Below are positions 9,284 to 20,509 of a DNA stretch of 64,000 bases, piece by piece. Position 1 is the first letter of the stretch. Every line of letters starts with the position of its first letter. The notes under the pieces were generated by a model. That model ran no database searches and was not told the DNA's origin. It saw only the letters and a list, made by a program, of their open reading frames with translations. A program made the translations under genes and the position numbers. The DNA is from Calvatia gigantea (taxonomy: Eukaryota > Basidiomycota > Agaricomycetes > Agaricales > Lycoperdaceae): positions 496,001 to 560,000 of the forward strand of contig JACAAK010000001.1 of the NCBI GenBank assembly GCA_025093985.1. Direction: 5' to 3'.

Positions 9284-9899
9284 AGAGGTTTTCCCTCGCT
9301 CCCTTCCTGTCTTTTCAGGCTGTTCGTAAGCTACTCTTTGACTCCGCATCGTCCGGTATCCAAGCCCTTAATTATGTTTCGATGACATTGCTATTTCGGT
9401 GCACAGAAGTGCCGTAGAATACTTTCTGCAGATTTGTTATGGGGCGCAGAAGTTATCCAATGCAAGTCACCACAAAAGAGGAATAGGTTGTGTCGACGAG
9501 TGACTCGAGATTGCCACACAGTCCGACGTCTGGTGTCAATAAAACACAGTATGTGCGTCTTGTATCACAAGTGAACGATATGAGTTACCACCATCCCACC
9601 ACATGCTATTCCTCGTGGTATTATACCGAGTAAACGGGATTCTTGTGACTACGAAACGGCATTCAGGAAAACCCAGGGTCATTGTTCACAACCTCGCACC
9701 TGGCAGGGACTGGTCTCCAAAACGCTTCAAATGGCGAAAAGTGTAACATTTGAGGGATAGAGTTTACAGGACATGCGCACGCTTTCTCATTGCAGGTCTT
9801 GGCTTACACCGGATAACGGACAGATATTCTAAACAACCACCGAGATCGACCCCCCTTCCTACCATCTTCAGTCTACGCTCAAGCCTACTGTATCTCGCG

Positions 9900-10250
9900 T
9901 TCCCGCCTTTTGGGCGATGCTGAGCCGAAATCTTCCACACGGCACCTTTCCGCCTACAATATCTCGGCATTTTTCGTAGGTGCTGCGGGCTCCAAGAGGT
10001 AGTAGAAACACTCTCCAGATTGGCGGATTGATATTTGAACGTAAGGACGACAACCACAAACTCTCAAGACTACTAAAATGGTTAAATGACCGTCGAAGGC
10101 GAGGCATGTGATGGTTTTGAAGGATAGCCAAGGAGATCGATGGAAGGCAGCGTTTTGTTGTAATGGACTGGTTGGAGGCGATGGAGAGTGCGGAAACCCT
10201 GTCCATTGTTTTAGGAAGAGGGAGGTGGATGACTCGAACAAGTTAGGGGA
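9900..10250 (+). pseudogene. decayed copy of the 5709-6323 gene (3' part)
   Basis: The segment keeps blocks matching the 3' half of the gene at 5709, for example GATATTTGAACG (for FRSMFES) and GGAAGAGGGAGGTGGATGACT (for FRKGRVED). The frame is broken and the Cys/His-rich start is absent. It aligns better with the copies near 18.2 and 22.2 kb than with the intact gene. Confidence 0.5.
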
Positions 10251-10399
10251 TCAAAGCAGGGATGCGATCCACGTTGTGAAATCGTCGTACCACTTCGAAA
10301 TTGTGCGAACGGTGTCTGGACTCCCTCCAATGGTCCGGGATAGGGTAAGGCATCCCAGAAGGCTGGAAAAGAGTCGTGAGTAAATAGGGCTCCAAGAAC

Positions 10400-12280
10400 A
10401 TCGAACACCCAACCACATGTATGTACGAGCAGGAGTCTTCGTTCAACTGCTTTGCGGATTCCGGTATTCTCATTGCTTTGACTTATCATCTCGGGTCTCG
10501 CGGCACCAGCTTGAGCAGAAATGATTCTAACTTACACCATATTAGTTGCTTCTTACTAGTCCTGGGTTGAGTTTCAGATTAATGAGGAATCCGACTCGGA
10601 CAGTCCTACATTGTATCACTTCCGGCACCTTTGGCTTCTCGCTGTACGATGAAACTTAAAATCCATGAAAAGTTTTCAAAGGGGTATATCAATGCATTCG
10701 GAGCGTGTCGCGTCGGGCTTTCTAACTTCCGAACGAAGAAGACCGCTTGTCTGGTGTTGAATGAATTTCTGCCGAACCTACGCCCGCAGGAAGGAAGTGA
10801 GTGTCCTGCAGAAAAGAGGCGGAGCCAGTAAAACGTGTCACAGATTGCACAACTTCAATTTGACCGTGACCATCTGAGGTGTTGGAAGGTTCTTGGCAAT
10901 GGTTTTGTGGTAACTCGAAAAATGAATGGGGCAGCTGCCAGCCGCCCACAGCTTAAGCGCTCACGATCGACCCGCTGTTTAATTCGAGCACAGAAATTAA
11001 CGTGTGCCCTGTCCTAAACTGTATATGCTAGGGATAAGTCCCGCCTCGTGTGTTTCCAGAGGTTCGATTGCTTCCGTTCTGGTTCCGGGACCACAAAACA
11101 TGTAGGCTATTCGAAGTGAATGGGAAGCGTGTGACAATCAGGATATATATAATGTTGGCAAGGATTACAGCTACGACCCTATCGATGTACTTAATTTCAC
11201 TTCGGGCAGCAACAGTCCCAGGAGCAAAGTCCATCCATCAAATGCCGCACTTGAATGGCTGGAGGAAATGAAGGGTGCAACCCTGCTGATTAGAGCTGTG
11301 CTTTTACTGTAGGATAATCTGAATCTGGGTTTGAGGAAGATGGTTCAGATCCAAGCTGCGGCCGAAGGCAAATGTACGTCTCTTTGATGGTATCGCCTGT
11401 TCTATGATTATAATGACGTTAATGGCTAAAGCGCCAACATCTGGTGTCACCAATTATTGCATCAGTAACCCTCAGGCCTCAGAACCAAAACTCGACATTC
11501 AATATTTTAATATTCAATGGTTGGGTACCCGCATATCCACCTACGTTTGAAGCCTAAACTGGCCCTCGCCCTCATCCTAAATCACCTAATCACCTCCTGC
11601 GGCGAATTATTCTGACGGCGACGCGAGCCCATTCTACACCACAAACTCATCCCCCAATTCCCTTACAGCCCGACCATGCTCTATCACAATATCACACCTG
11701 GGTCACCCATAGATTGGGTTGGGGACTTCCCCTCCGAGGGTCCGAATGTGGTCTAGAATGGAAAGGCAAACCCGATGAAAGACCCAACTTCTCAATGAAA
11801 CAGCGCATTGAAGGGCATCATATTATCCATGGAAATCAGCAGGTGCGACAAATGCAAAGTTCAGGCAGCGCCGGTAAACGAGATGGTGCATGTCGGAAGC
11901 TTCTGGGAGGGTCACTACCACAAACAAGGTGTTCAGAGAAGTGTGCCCAAAGCAGCTATTGCTTTTCGTCTCTTGGCCCGATGCTCAGTGAGGGTAATGT
12001 ACAATAGCGAATCCGACAAACTAAGACGACATATGAGTTGAGGATACTGAGTAGTGTCAAGGATGTAAGGCTGCGCACATACCACATAAGGCCCTGATAA
12101 GGCAATGCGTGATGGTGGTCCATCTTGGCGCGACAGGAGAGCCTGTTTCCGGTTTCATGGATGTGGTGTGGAACTCGGTGTGTCCGTGGTCCTGGGAATT
12201 CTTTTACGTTCCTTGGCACCCGAACAGTTAATCACCGATCATTGAAATATTGATTACTGAATATTGGTCAATTGACCAGC
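10400..12280. other. no gene recognised
   Basis: To about 11280 this aligns with 18560-19290 and, more loosely, 22530-22860. The rest (11290-12280) has no counterpart that I can see in copy 3. No frame longer than about 100 codons looks coding. Confidence 0.4.
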
Positions 12281-12582
12281 ACCACGGCGCCTTCAACGTC
12301 TTCACAAGGGGTGATTTTTGGTTAGAGGAGTAGATACTTCAAAATGTATTTTGAGTTGAGTATGCAAGAACACGGCGTTGAAGGGACTCGTTTAAGGGCG
12401 GAATACATGACATTAGAGGGGCAAACGAGCTACGTACAAGTGTTGTAGGCCACAATATTATGCAGGGGGTCACATGTGTATCAGGCAAAGCGAACCGGAC
12501 TCTGGTATTCTAACGCAACATCACAAATTCTAACCCATAGTTTTATAAGTCTGCTCGGTTATATTCTCAGAAGAATTTCAAT

Positions 12583-13689
12583 CTATAACCTGGCAACTGA
12601 ATGAGCGTTCTTGAGTGGGTCGATGATTTCATCCTTGAGTGAAGAAATCCGTTCTCGGATTTCTTCCATCGACGGTCGTTTGAATGGGGTGTACTCCCAA
12701 CATTCCAAAAGAAGAACCCAGACTTCGTCGGTTATTACATCGTTCTGGGGCCGGAGCGGAATATCTCCTCGTTCCATTGCAAGCACGATAGTTTCCTCGC
12801 GAGCATGATTGTAAAAGGGGTGCCGACCTGTGTACATCTGTAACCACGATTAAGCAAGGGAAGGGGGTGGGCCAATGAGGTTGCCTGACCTCTAAGATGG
12901 TCATTCCTAATGACCATACGTCACATGTGGGTGTATCCTGGTGTCCGTTGAGGACCCTTTCCGGCGCTCTCCAGCGCGTATCATATTCGACCCGCCCCGG
13001 GCTCGACAGGGACTTCGTATATTCCTATATCGGAAATGTATATAGTCCCGCCCACATCAACCAAGATATTCGACTTTGAGGTGTGAGAACTCGAGAGGAA
13101 ACTGCCAACTCTGTAATGAACTCACCCCTTTTACACCTCCATGAGTTAGGTTCTTGGAATGTATATACTCTAACGCAGAGGTAATCGTGTATACCTTGTG
13201 TGGGACGGTTAGTGTGCACACTTTTATTTAAATGTACTTGAGCGACGAACGAGTGCCAATTTGTCAACGTTTGGGTTCGCGTGAATGTAATCCAGCAAAT
13301 TCCAATCGATATATGGCGTTATTAACACCAGCGGAGAGTTGTAAAAATTTGCTCCGAATAGGCCCACAGGAGTTTGGATATTAGCATGGGAGGAGACCTC
13401 CTTCCATTTCTTCAGTGCGGATTCCAACTGTATCGACCCGTAAGCATCACGGGAAAAACAGAAAACAAATTCACCTAACATCTTTTTCGCACAATCTGTG
13501 CCCTTCACGAGGCCTGAACTGTTTGACGGTGACACACCGCCCGTCTCCTGATATCATTTTCCCCATTGTGGAGTGAGCGGAGAAACCGAAACACTCCAGA
13601 CTTGTCCCCCTGCAGGCAAGTTGCTTTGTCCAGTCAACATAACGCTTGGCGCGGTAGCCCGAGTCTGATGTGGTAGAACCCTGGGCCAT
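12583..13689 (-). pseudogene. TKL-like kinase-domain gene A (frameshifted, catalytic Asp missing)
   Basis: Kinase-like domain in about five exons from ATG 13689. The beta-3 lysine is present in VTVKQFRPRE. Next come LESALKKWKEV with the alpha-C region, NIQTPVGLFG and LITPYIDWNLLDYI. The catalytic loop is HGGVKG instead of HRD-LK. Metal-binding Asp is seen in YISDIGI. The frame then breaks. An extra base in the GGG run at about 13009-13011 shifts the activation segment, and the other frame continues GRVEYDTRWRAPERVL and DTPTCDVW. The last exon, MYTGRHPFYNHAREETIVLA to RPSMEEIRERI, is intact after a 51-nt intron. It is paralogous to the genes at 23162, 41802 and 51354. The catalytic Asp is replaced by Gly, so even an unbroken copy would probably not phosphorylate. 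Confidence 0.7.
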
Positions 13690-14566
13690 ATTGATGGTGG
13701 GAAAAGTGCTTTGTACAGGTGTTTAACCGAGTGGTTTTAAAGGCCAAAGGGTGACAGAGTGAGCGTGAGGTTATGCTCCAGAAGTTCGTACTGAAGATCT
13801 TGAGATTGGCAATAGCAGTAAGGCCACAACTCCGGAAACCGATCAGCCGTTATTTTTGATCCAACGAGACACGAGAGGGCTCACGGATTCTGGAATACGC
13901 AGACAAACCAAGCCCATACTACACTCCTCCTCAAGAACACTTTTTTGAAGAACCACTTTTTCCCCAGACCTGTTCATATCGGATGGAGAAAGATATCTCG
14001 GCCAGAACGACCATTTCACCTCCTTTAAGAGAAGGTTACTACTTTCAATCGGAAGAACATCACAGAGCAGTGATCGCGGATCTCAAATCTCAGGAACAAC
14101 AGCAGCACACAGCCATAGCCGATACCGGTGCAGCGGCACAGAAATGTTCTCGTCCCCACCTCATTTTTTGAGATAAATCACGTACGTTTTCATTCCCACG
14201 ACGGGCAGGTCGAGTTCGGTAACTCCCGAGCGGTATTTACACGGGTATGAGCATAGATTGGTAAAAGAAAGAGGGGGTTTATGGACTTGGTATGTGGTTC
14301 TAGGTCTCAGATCTCGGGCCTGCCTCCAGAAGTAAGGCTGCCACGTTCCTATGATTGTGATGTGTACCAATTTCAGCAAGAATACTAAGAATGGAAGAGA
14401 GCGGGAGAAAATGATAGCAATGGATGTTGACATGGCATTATAATCATCCCCAGCGAAGGTGACTGAAAACGCGCTTAAAGGTTCCATCTTGATTATACAG
14501 CTCCCTTCTTCCTTTCCCACCCACCATTCTCCACTTCCCAATCGCACACCTCTTCAACCCCAAAAA
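13690..14566. other. upstream flank of kinase-like gene A
   Basis: No convincing coding frame. Parts correspond to 24190-24840 upstream of kinase-like gene B, so this is duplicated flanking DNA. Confidence 0.4.
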
Positions 14567-14693
14567 CACCTTGAGATTCATTTATTCAACATACTAACCC
14601 GAAGCATAGCATGAGACGGGTCTTTACTTGATACATTAGAGCGGGAACAAAAGGTTGCAATCATAACCCAACCTAGATGTGCGTTTCAACGAG
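14567..14693. repeat. 127-bp perfect direct repeat R3, left copy
   Basis: Identical base for base to 16710-16836. A diverged single version occurs at about 24835-24962, where it runs straight into the sequence that here follows the right copy. Confidence 0.95.
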
Positions 14694-15693
14694 GCCCAGT
14701 AGCTCCAGCCCACTGCACCTCCCATAGGTGTGTAGGGTCCACTTGGTTTTCATCCCCTTCATTCACCTTTTGATCCCTGAATGAACAATGACAATGGTTC
14801 GCTCCCGGTATTCCTCATGGTAACAGGTTCAAGAAGTTTCATCAGGGTATTATAAAACTCAAGGGACAACAGTTCCCTCATAAAGATTCGGTGGCTTGTC
14901 TAGCATTAACTCGTACCATAGAATTAGCCAGCTGTCCTGAACAGTATGAGTGCAACCAGGCTGGTTGAGATTGGCCGGCCAGCCTGTAAGACCCAAGCCG
15001 TGCGGCAGTGGTACAAGAATGTCCCAGTCTCCCACCGCAAGCAAATTAGAGTCAGTATCAAAACCGGGACTGAGATTTCAGAAATTTCTTTATATAGTAA
15101 AAAATTTCCTCGGTTTAGAATCTTTGTACCCTCAGTGCGCGGTAAGTGCCAGGCCTGACAAATGAACGGTCAATAGTGTCTTCCGATAGGAGCACAAAAT
15201 TTGTGACACTTGCGAGATTGAACTGTCACCGCGGTGTCTGGACCTTCGCCGAAACATTCGAATTTTCGTGGAAACATTTGGGTTATCACCCAACTTCATG
15301 GCGCTGATAGTTATAGTTTTGCACACTCCCAGATGTCGAATCTAATTCCTAGTTAAAGGATAGGTTGTCGAGGTGCGAAGGTATGTCTTTTCATAGCCCA
15401 GATTTTGGGGGAGGTCCAGGCGTTCCAGTGACAGTTCAAATGTTTCGATGACAGCTGAAGTCCACAGATGTCACCAACCTTAGCTTCGACCCTGACAAGT
15501 ACAGACCAGGTTACATTTACAGCGATCACTACCCCCAATGTTTGCCTTTGGGAGGAGTCACTGTCCCATGGCTTGTACAGCCCCAAGGTCTTATAGTTTG
15601 GTCGGTCTGATCTACACGAGTAAGTCGATTGTCCTCATGATCAACATGGTCCTCCCACTCCTGTGTGCAAGTAGTGCTAAGGGGTCCTTAGCT

Positions 15694-15736
15694 ACTGAAT
15701 CCCAGGGAGGAAATGGAATGTCTTTTGGTATACAAG
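15694..15736 (+). promoter_or_regulatory. core promoter of small-protein gene 4
   Basis: CTGAATCC, AGGAAATGGAATGT, then TATACAAG at 15729, 101 bp before the ATG at 15830. It is the weakest TATA match of the four. Confidence 0.6.
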
Positions 15737-15829
15737 ACCTTTCCAATCGGCCCTCTTGCCATTAGCAACTTTCCTTGCACTCGAAACCTGCACTACATCT
15801 AATTCTTCTCACCATAACACAATCCAATC

Positions 15830-16159
15830 ATGTCGTCGAATGATGAAATCATCACCGCCAGGTGAGTGCCAGCGCATCGCGATTTCCGTATACCTAATCG
15901 CCTGCGTGGTAGTGTTTCCGGTGTCGCTGTGACCAACACTGGGAAAAAACCATTGATTTTTAAGGCTGGAAGCAACAAGTTTGAATTACAGAAGGATCAG
16001 TCGCACCCGCTCTCGGCTTCAGTCTCCGACTACAGTTTCAAGAGCGAGGACACGACCATTGCCACAATCAGCTATTCGTCTCCGATGACATTCAATGTGC
16101 AGAAGAAAGATCAAATCAAAGGGGCGAAGTTTGACGCCCTCGTCTCAATGAACCCTTGA
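15830..16159 (+). CDS. small beta-rich protein, family member 4 (unknown function)
   Basis: Exon 1 is 15830-15861 (MSSNDEIITA). A 51-nt intron runs 15862-15912 (GTGAGT...TAG). Exon 2 is 15913-16159, 247 nt as in copies 2 and 3. The product is 92 aa. The body reads VSGVAVTNTGKKPLIFKAGS, then FELQKDQ, ISYSSPMTFNVQKKDQIKG and AKFDALVSMNP. It is more diverged from copies 2 and 3 than they are from each other. The FSTTVEM end is replaced by FDALVSM. The gene lies within an insertion flanked by 127-bp direct repeats, so it was moved here after the host segment was duplicated. The frame is intact. The function is unknown. Confidence 0.72.
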
Positions 16160-16709
16160 ATGAATAGCAGGAAACTAGTGATAGCTAACATTTGAATTTG
16201 CGGTTGTGCGAGCTTTCCATTTTCCAAACCCTTTTCTGCATGTTTTATTTGTCACCAGTACTCGAGAGTTGAATTTATTTACATTCTGATGTAACAGTCT
16301 GTGTATCTTTGCGGAAGAAATGTGAAATATCTTTTTGATTTCGTACTGTTGGGAATTCTAAGGTCCATCATGACCCCTATGTGCTCAAGAAGATGAACAA
16401 TGGTGCGGGTCGGGTAGACTCCGTAAGTTCCCATAAACGATGAGTGTTCAAATAGTATTGTATTATCTCAACTGTGCTTGTAGTGGTGGTCGTTCTGTCC
16501 GTGCCCGCATTCGAACATGATGATCAGTTTTGGGAAGGGGGTGTAAGTTCGGAGTTTCTGTATCTTTGGCAGCCAGCCGATGTTCCAACAGGAACAAGCC
16601 GGCGCTGGGCTGACATTGCTTCAAAGTATGGCGGGTGTTCACGGCTCATGTTGAACGTCCTGGTAGGGCAGCAGGAGGCAGGATGTGTTAAATGTTTTCA
16701 CCTTGGCTC

Positions 16710-16836
16710 CACCTTGAGATTCATTTATTCAACATACTAACCCGAAGCATAGCATGAGACGGGTCTTTACTTGATACATTAGAGCGGGAACAAAAGGTTG
16801 CAATCATAACCCAACCTAGATGTGCGTTTCAACGAG
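16710..16836. repeat. 127-bp perfect direct repeat R3, right copy
   Basis: Identical to 14567-14693 from CACCTTGAGATTC to GTTTCAACGAG. Identity ends abruptly on both sides. Confidence 0.95.
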
Positions 16837-17660
16837 CCGTGCCTCCCAGCTAGCTCCAGCGCATTGTCAGACGCAACACATATTCCGCTGATGTGATTTT
16901 AATGCGAATCGAGCAGCTGTCCCGGTGGATAGTGGCAGGGGTGGGGAAGTGGAGGCACGCGCACTAGGGGGGGCAGGGCATGAGGCCTGAGGGGAGCTTG
17001 TGGCCTTTGAATGGACTTAATATTATGAGCTAGTTCTTGCTGTTGCCGGATACCCGCCATTGGATGGAGCGCAAATACGCGTAGTCTACATTATGGGAAA
17101 ATAGTGCACCAGAAGAACGGTGGGTGGAACTGAGGAGGATGGCGAATGGGCGTCGCCGCAGGATGGCATGGAGTGAGCGATATGGGCTCGTGACCATCAA
17201 GTTGTTATCTTCAATGTGCCCTTCTCTTTGCCCACTACGGATCACTTCATCTGTCCGGTGATATTTCGCCCTCCGGAGACTCGAGGTCTGGAAGCCCAAA
17301 TGAAGCCAAATACGGCCTCAAAAACACGGCCGTCTACACAAAGGCAAGGTTCCATACAAACCGCTTCAACTGGTTCGCGCCGGTGACTATTTTCGAATAT
17401 GAGAGAAAACATAGACAGATCCAGAACGAGTGCCTCGTAAATCGGGAGGGGCAAGATATGAGTTTGAACGTTCAAAGCTCTTCTTGGGGGTTCAGATTTT
17501 TTGACTGGAATTTGAGGGCATTGAGTCTGGTACTAGTCCCGCTGTATATCACGAACAAGCTGGCAAGTGCTCGGCATGATGGCCGCCGCAGGAAACATCT
17601 TTTTTATGCGGGGGTTTTGATCGGGGTTGGACAGCTAAGTACTTATGGTAATGATCGATG
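16837..17660. other. GC-rich tail of segmental copy 1, no gene
   Basis: Aligns with about 24960-25790 ('GTGGAGGCACGCGC', 'TTGTGGCCT', 'TACCCxC'). No coding frame is shared by the two copies, which argues against a gene. Confidence 0.45.
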
Positions 17661-17689
17661 ATGAAGGATTCACAATTTGGTACACACGC

Positions 17690-19290
17690 AGGACACCCGA
17701 TCGCTACCCCCCGGTCCGGACTTGGTAGTTCATTCAACACATATTCCTGGGGTTCCCAGTCCCAGCGTAGGCGAACAATGTCCTTGCCCAACGCGTTACA
17801 TTACTGTGATTCGTGCCTGCGCCCGGTTCTCAGACAACTGGGGAACCCAATCCGGACGGTCGTACGACATCGTAGGATGTTCACCTAACAGATGTTTTCT
17901 CTGAACAAGAACTGGGACAAGTTGATGTTGACTTGACCTGACAATGGAAGGAAGAGGGAGGAGGAGGCAGAAGTGAGAAGGTTTGTGGATGGATACGAGG
18001 AGAACGGAAGGATCCGTTTGGGCCAGTGGGAAAGAGGCGGAATACGCACTAAGCTCGGCAGGTATCAATTCGTTGGCTGAACCTAAATCTTCCAAGCGGC
18101 ACCTTTTCGCCCATGATATTTGCATTTTTCTCTGGTGCTGAAACGTTCTTCATATTGATTTTTGAATGTAAGGGTGACAGCCACAAACTCTCAAGACTAC
18201 TCAGAGAGATGGGGGGTTTCAAGTGGCCGTCGAAGCGAAGGCGCGTGATGTTTTTTGGGGAGGTGAGCCAGGGAGATCGACAGAAGGTAGCGTTTTGTTA
18301 CAACGGAGCGACTGACCGGAGGCTATGGATAATGCGAGAGTTCTTTCCATTGTTCTTAGGAGCGGAAGGTAGATAACTCAAACAGGTACAGAATCGAAGG
18401 AGGCATGCGATTTACGTCATCAAATCGCCGTACCACCTCAAAATTAAAATTGTACGAATGGAGTTTCGAGACTCCGGTTTGGGATAGGGTAAGGCGCCCC
18501 AAATACTGGAGAGTTATTGATAGAACGGGGAGTGTTAAACACCCACATGCATGCCTGAGCAAAAGTCCTCGCTCAACTGCTTGTGAATTCTAATGTGCTC
18601 GTTGTTTCGACCTATTACTATATCATCTCGGATCTCTGCCAGCTCGAATAAAAATAATTTTGGCTTGCAACATACTGTATCAGTCGTTTCTTACTCCTGG
18701 GTAGAGTTTCAGACAATAGAGAATCCGATTCAGACAGTCCTCCATTCTCCCACGTCAGTTATTTGAGGCTTCTCATTGATGAAACTTGGGTTTACGACAA
18801 CTTTTCATTGCTCAGTGGGTAGTGATCATTACACCAAGGAGGGAGTCGTGCTGGGCTCTCTAGCGCTGAAAAGAAGACAGCTGCTGAACAGCATTGAATA
18901 AATGACCAGAAGAGGTGGAGGCAACAAGATGTGTCACCGATTGTGCAAACCCTGGACGTCATCGCTGTGGTGATGTGCACTTGGCTTCAAAGCAACTACG
19001 GATATCTGAGATCCTGGTTGGTTCTTGCCGGTGATTCAGTGGTAACTGCAAAAAAAAGCACCACCCACAGTTCACGATCTAACCTGTCGCTTAGTTCGGC
19101 TTCTCCTTTGTTTGATTAACTTTTGATTGTTCGAAGAATCAACGTGAGCCCCATCCGCATTGCGCAACACCGTACATTGGGGGTAAGTCCTGCCTCGTGT
19201 ACTTCCAGAGGCTTTATTGTTCCCGTTCCGGTCTCAATGGGGATAGACCACAAAGGTGCGCAGGCCGTTCAAAGTGAAGGGGAGGCCCAT
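17690..19290. repeat. segmental copy 2 (partial)
   Basis: 18070-19290 follows 9920-11280 in order, including shared words 'GTACCACxTC', 'GGGATAGGGTAAGGC', 'CTGGGT-GAGTTTCAGA' and 'TCCTGCCTCGTGT-CTTCCAGAGG'. 17715-17835 instead resembles 6441-6563, the tail behind the intact gene at 5709. Confidence 0.55.
18070..18380 (+). pseudogene. decayed copy of the 5709-6323 gene (3' part)
   Basis: Matches 9920-10240 closely (for example 'CACAAACTCTCAAGACTACT' in both). It retains blocks equivalent to the FRSMFES and VFRKGR regions. There is no continuous frame and no start exon. Confidence 0.5.
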
Positions 19291-20509
19291 GTGGGATGGA
19301 GGGTAGGATCTGCGCTGCCCTTGGGAGGGATCAACCAGTCAATCGGGGTGTCGCGAAACGACTCCTCCTTCCCTTCGTCCGTTTGCTGGTGGTGCTTAGG
19401 ATTGACCCTGACTCCTTGAGGGTGGCAATAATGGTGGGAGGGTCAATCCATGGCTTGTCACTCGAGTTCCTGCCCACTGTCTACATCGGTCTCGGGGGTC
19501 TTGCAAACCCGCCAATGTTGGGACCTGCCACTCTTGTGCACCATGGCTGCCGCCTTTACATTTGACGATTTTCCGTGAGGTGCATAAGCCTAGCCAAGGC
19601 GATCGTGCGCAGCTTACTCTGTACTTCAACAATTCGGGGTAAACTTCTCCGCCTGGCTTGTCTGCGTCACTGTAGACGGTAAGGGAAGGTTGTCTCGATT
19701 TGTAATTTCGTAGTGGAATTGAATACAAAATATTGTAGTAACGCCATGCAACTACTAATAGGCGAAAGCCCGTAAGGGTTCCCCTGCCTGGCAGGGAGAG
19801 CACTGAGAGAGGGGGGCGGTTGATGGTTGGCCGCGATACCTGGGCTACTAGCTGCAGCTCGTCGAGTCAAGGATCAGTACCATTGTGTGGGAGGATCAAA
19901 TGCAAAGCGAAGCTGAGGGGTGGCGCTTGCAAGGTGGAGTTGTAAGGCCGTGCTCTTCGACCGAGTTTCGAAGGAGTGGGAAACCCACACTGAGAGCAAG
20001 ACAGTACCAGGCGCCGTCAATAACGTGGACCCAACTATAGCAGAGCGGGGTGGTGTCAGGGTGAGTAGAGACCGGGCGGGCCTTGGGGGAGGGCCCGGCG
20101 CAGGGAGATTGGGGAAATTTGATCCACTCTGCCAGAGGTTGCTTGAAGATCGCTGGTGTAGCTCCCCGCTAACTGCCCGGGAACCATGGGCCCCTCCGAG
20201 CCGCGGAATGTGCGTTTGGAGGAGGGCCGGGGCCTCTGTTGCAGTTGCGGTTCTACCTATTGAGCATTCAGTGAGAGGTTTGAGAGTTGTCAGATGGGTC
20301 CTACCTCAGATAGGGCAATGTTACTTGCAGCTCCTCGCCAAGCTGAAAAGGGTTCAGCAACAGCATCAGGGTCGGAAACAGTCCCGACATGTCGGTGAGG
20401 CTAGAAGAAAGGAGCAAGACCGATGTGACTGTGACTGCACAACAGGGACCACAGTCTTTGTTCCTCACAAGTTGAAGACTAATACCAAACCCACACGCAA
20501 CCAACAGTA
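19291..20509. other. GC-rich stretch, no gene supported
   Basis: A long open frame (19920-20780) exists on the plus strand. It has no ATG near its start and no recognisable domain, and its Arg/Gly/Pro bias is that expected of random GC-rich DNA. Its 3' part overlaps the presequence-like fragment copy at 20.5 kb. I see no RNA gene or element. Confidence 0.4.

Larger units (their letters stand above)
14694..16709. other. 2.0-kb insertion carrying a small-protein gene
   Basis: Unique DNA between two perfect 127-bp repeats. It is missing at the paralogous site near 24.96 kb. It holds the small-protein gene at 15830 with its promoter and about 600 bp of upstream DNA matching 1130-1760, plus short flanks. 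No transposase, long terminal repeats or terminal inverted repeats are visible. Confidence 0.75.
9150..17660. repeat. segmental copy 1 of a duplicated block (with an internal insertion)
   Basis: Parts of this interval align by eye, in the same order and orientation, with 20510-25790. They are the presequence-like fragment (9.2 kb), the decayed gene fragment (10.1 kb), the kinase-like gene (12.6-13.7 kb), the 14.57-kb element and the GC-rich tail (16.9-17.66 kb). A third partial copy is at 17690-19290. Divergence is substantial with many small indels, so the duplication is old. The 14694-16709 stretch is absent from the other copy. Confidence 0.6.

Noticed and set aside
14567..16836. R3 repeats as terminal repeats of a transposon
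   Set aside because: The repeat also occurs once, without the insert, at the paralogous site near 24.9 kb. It therefore belongs to the target and not to the inserted DNA.
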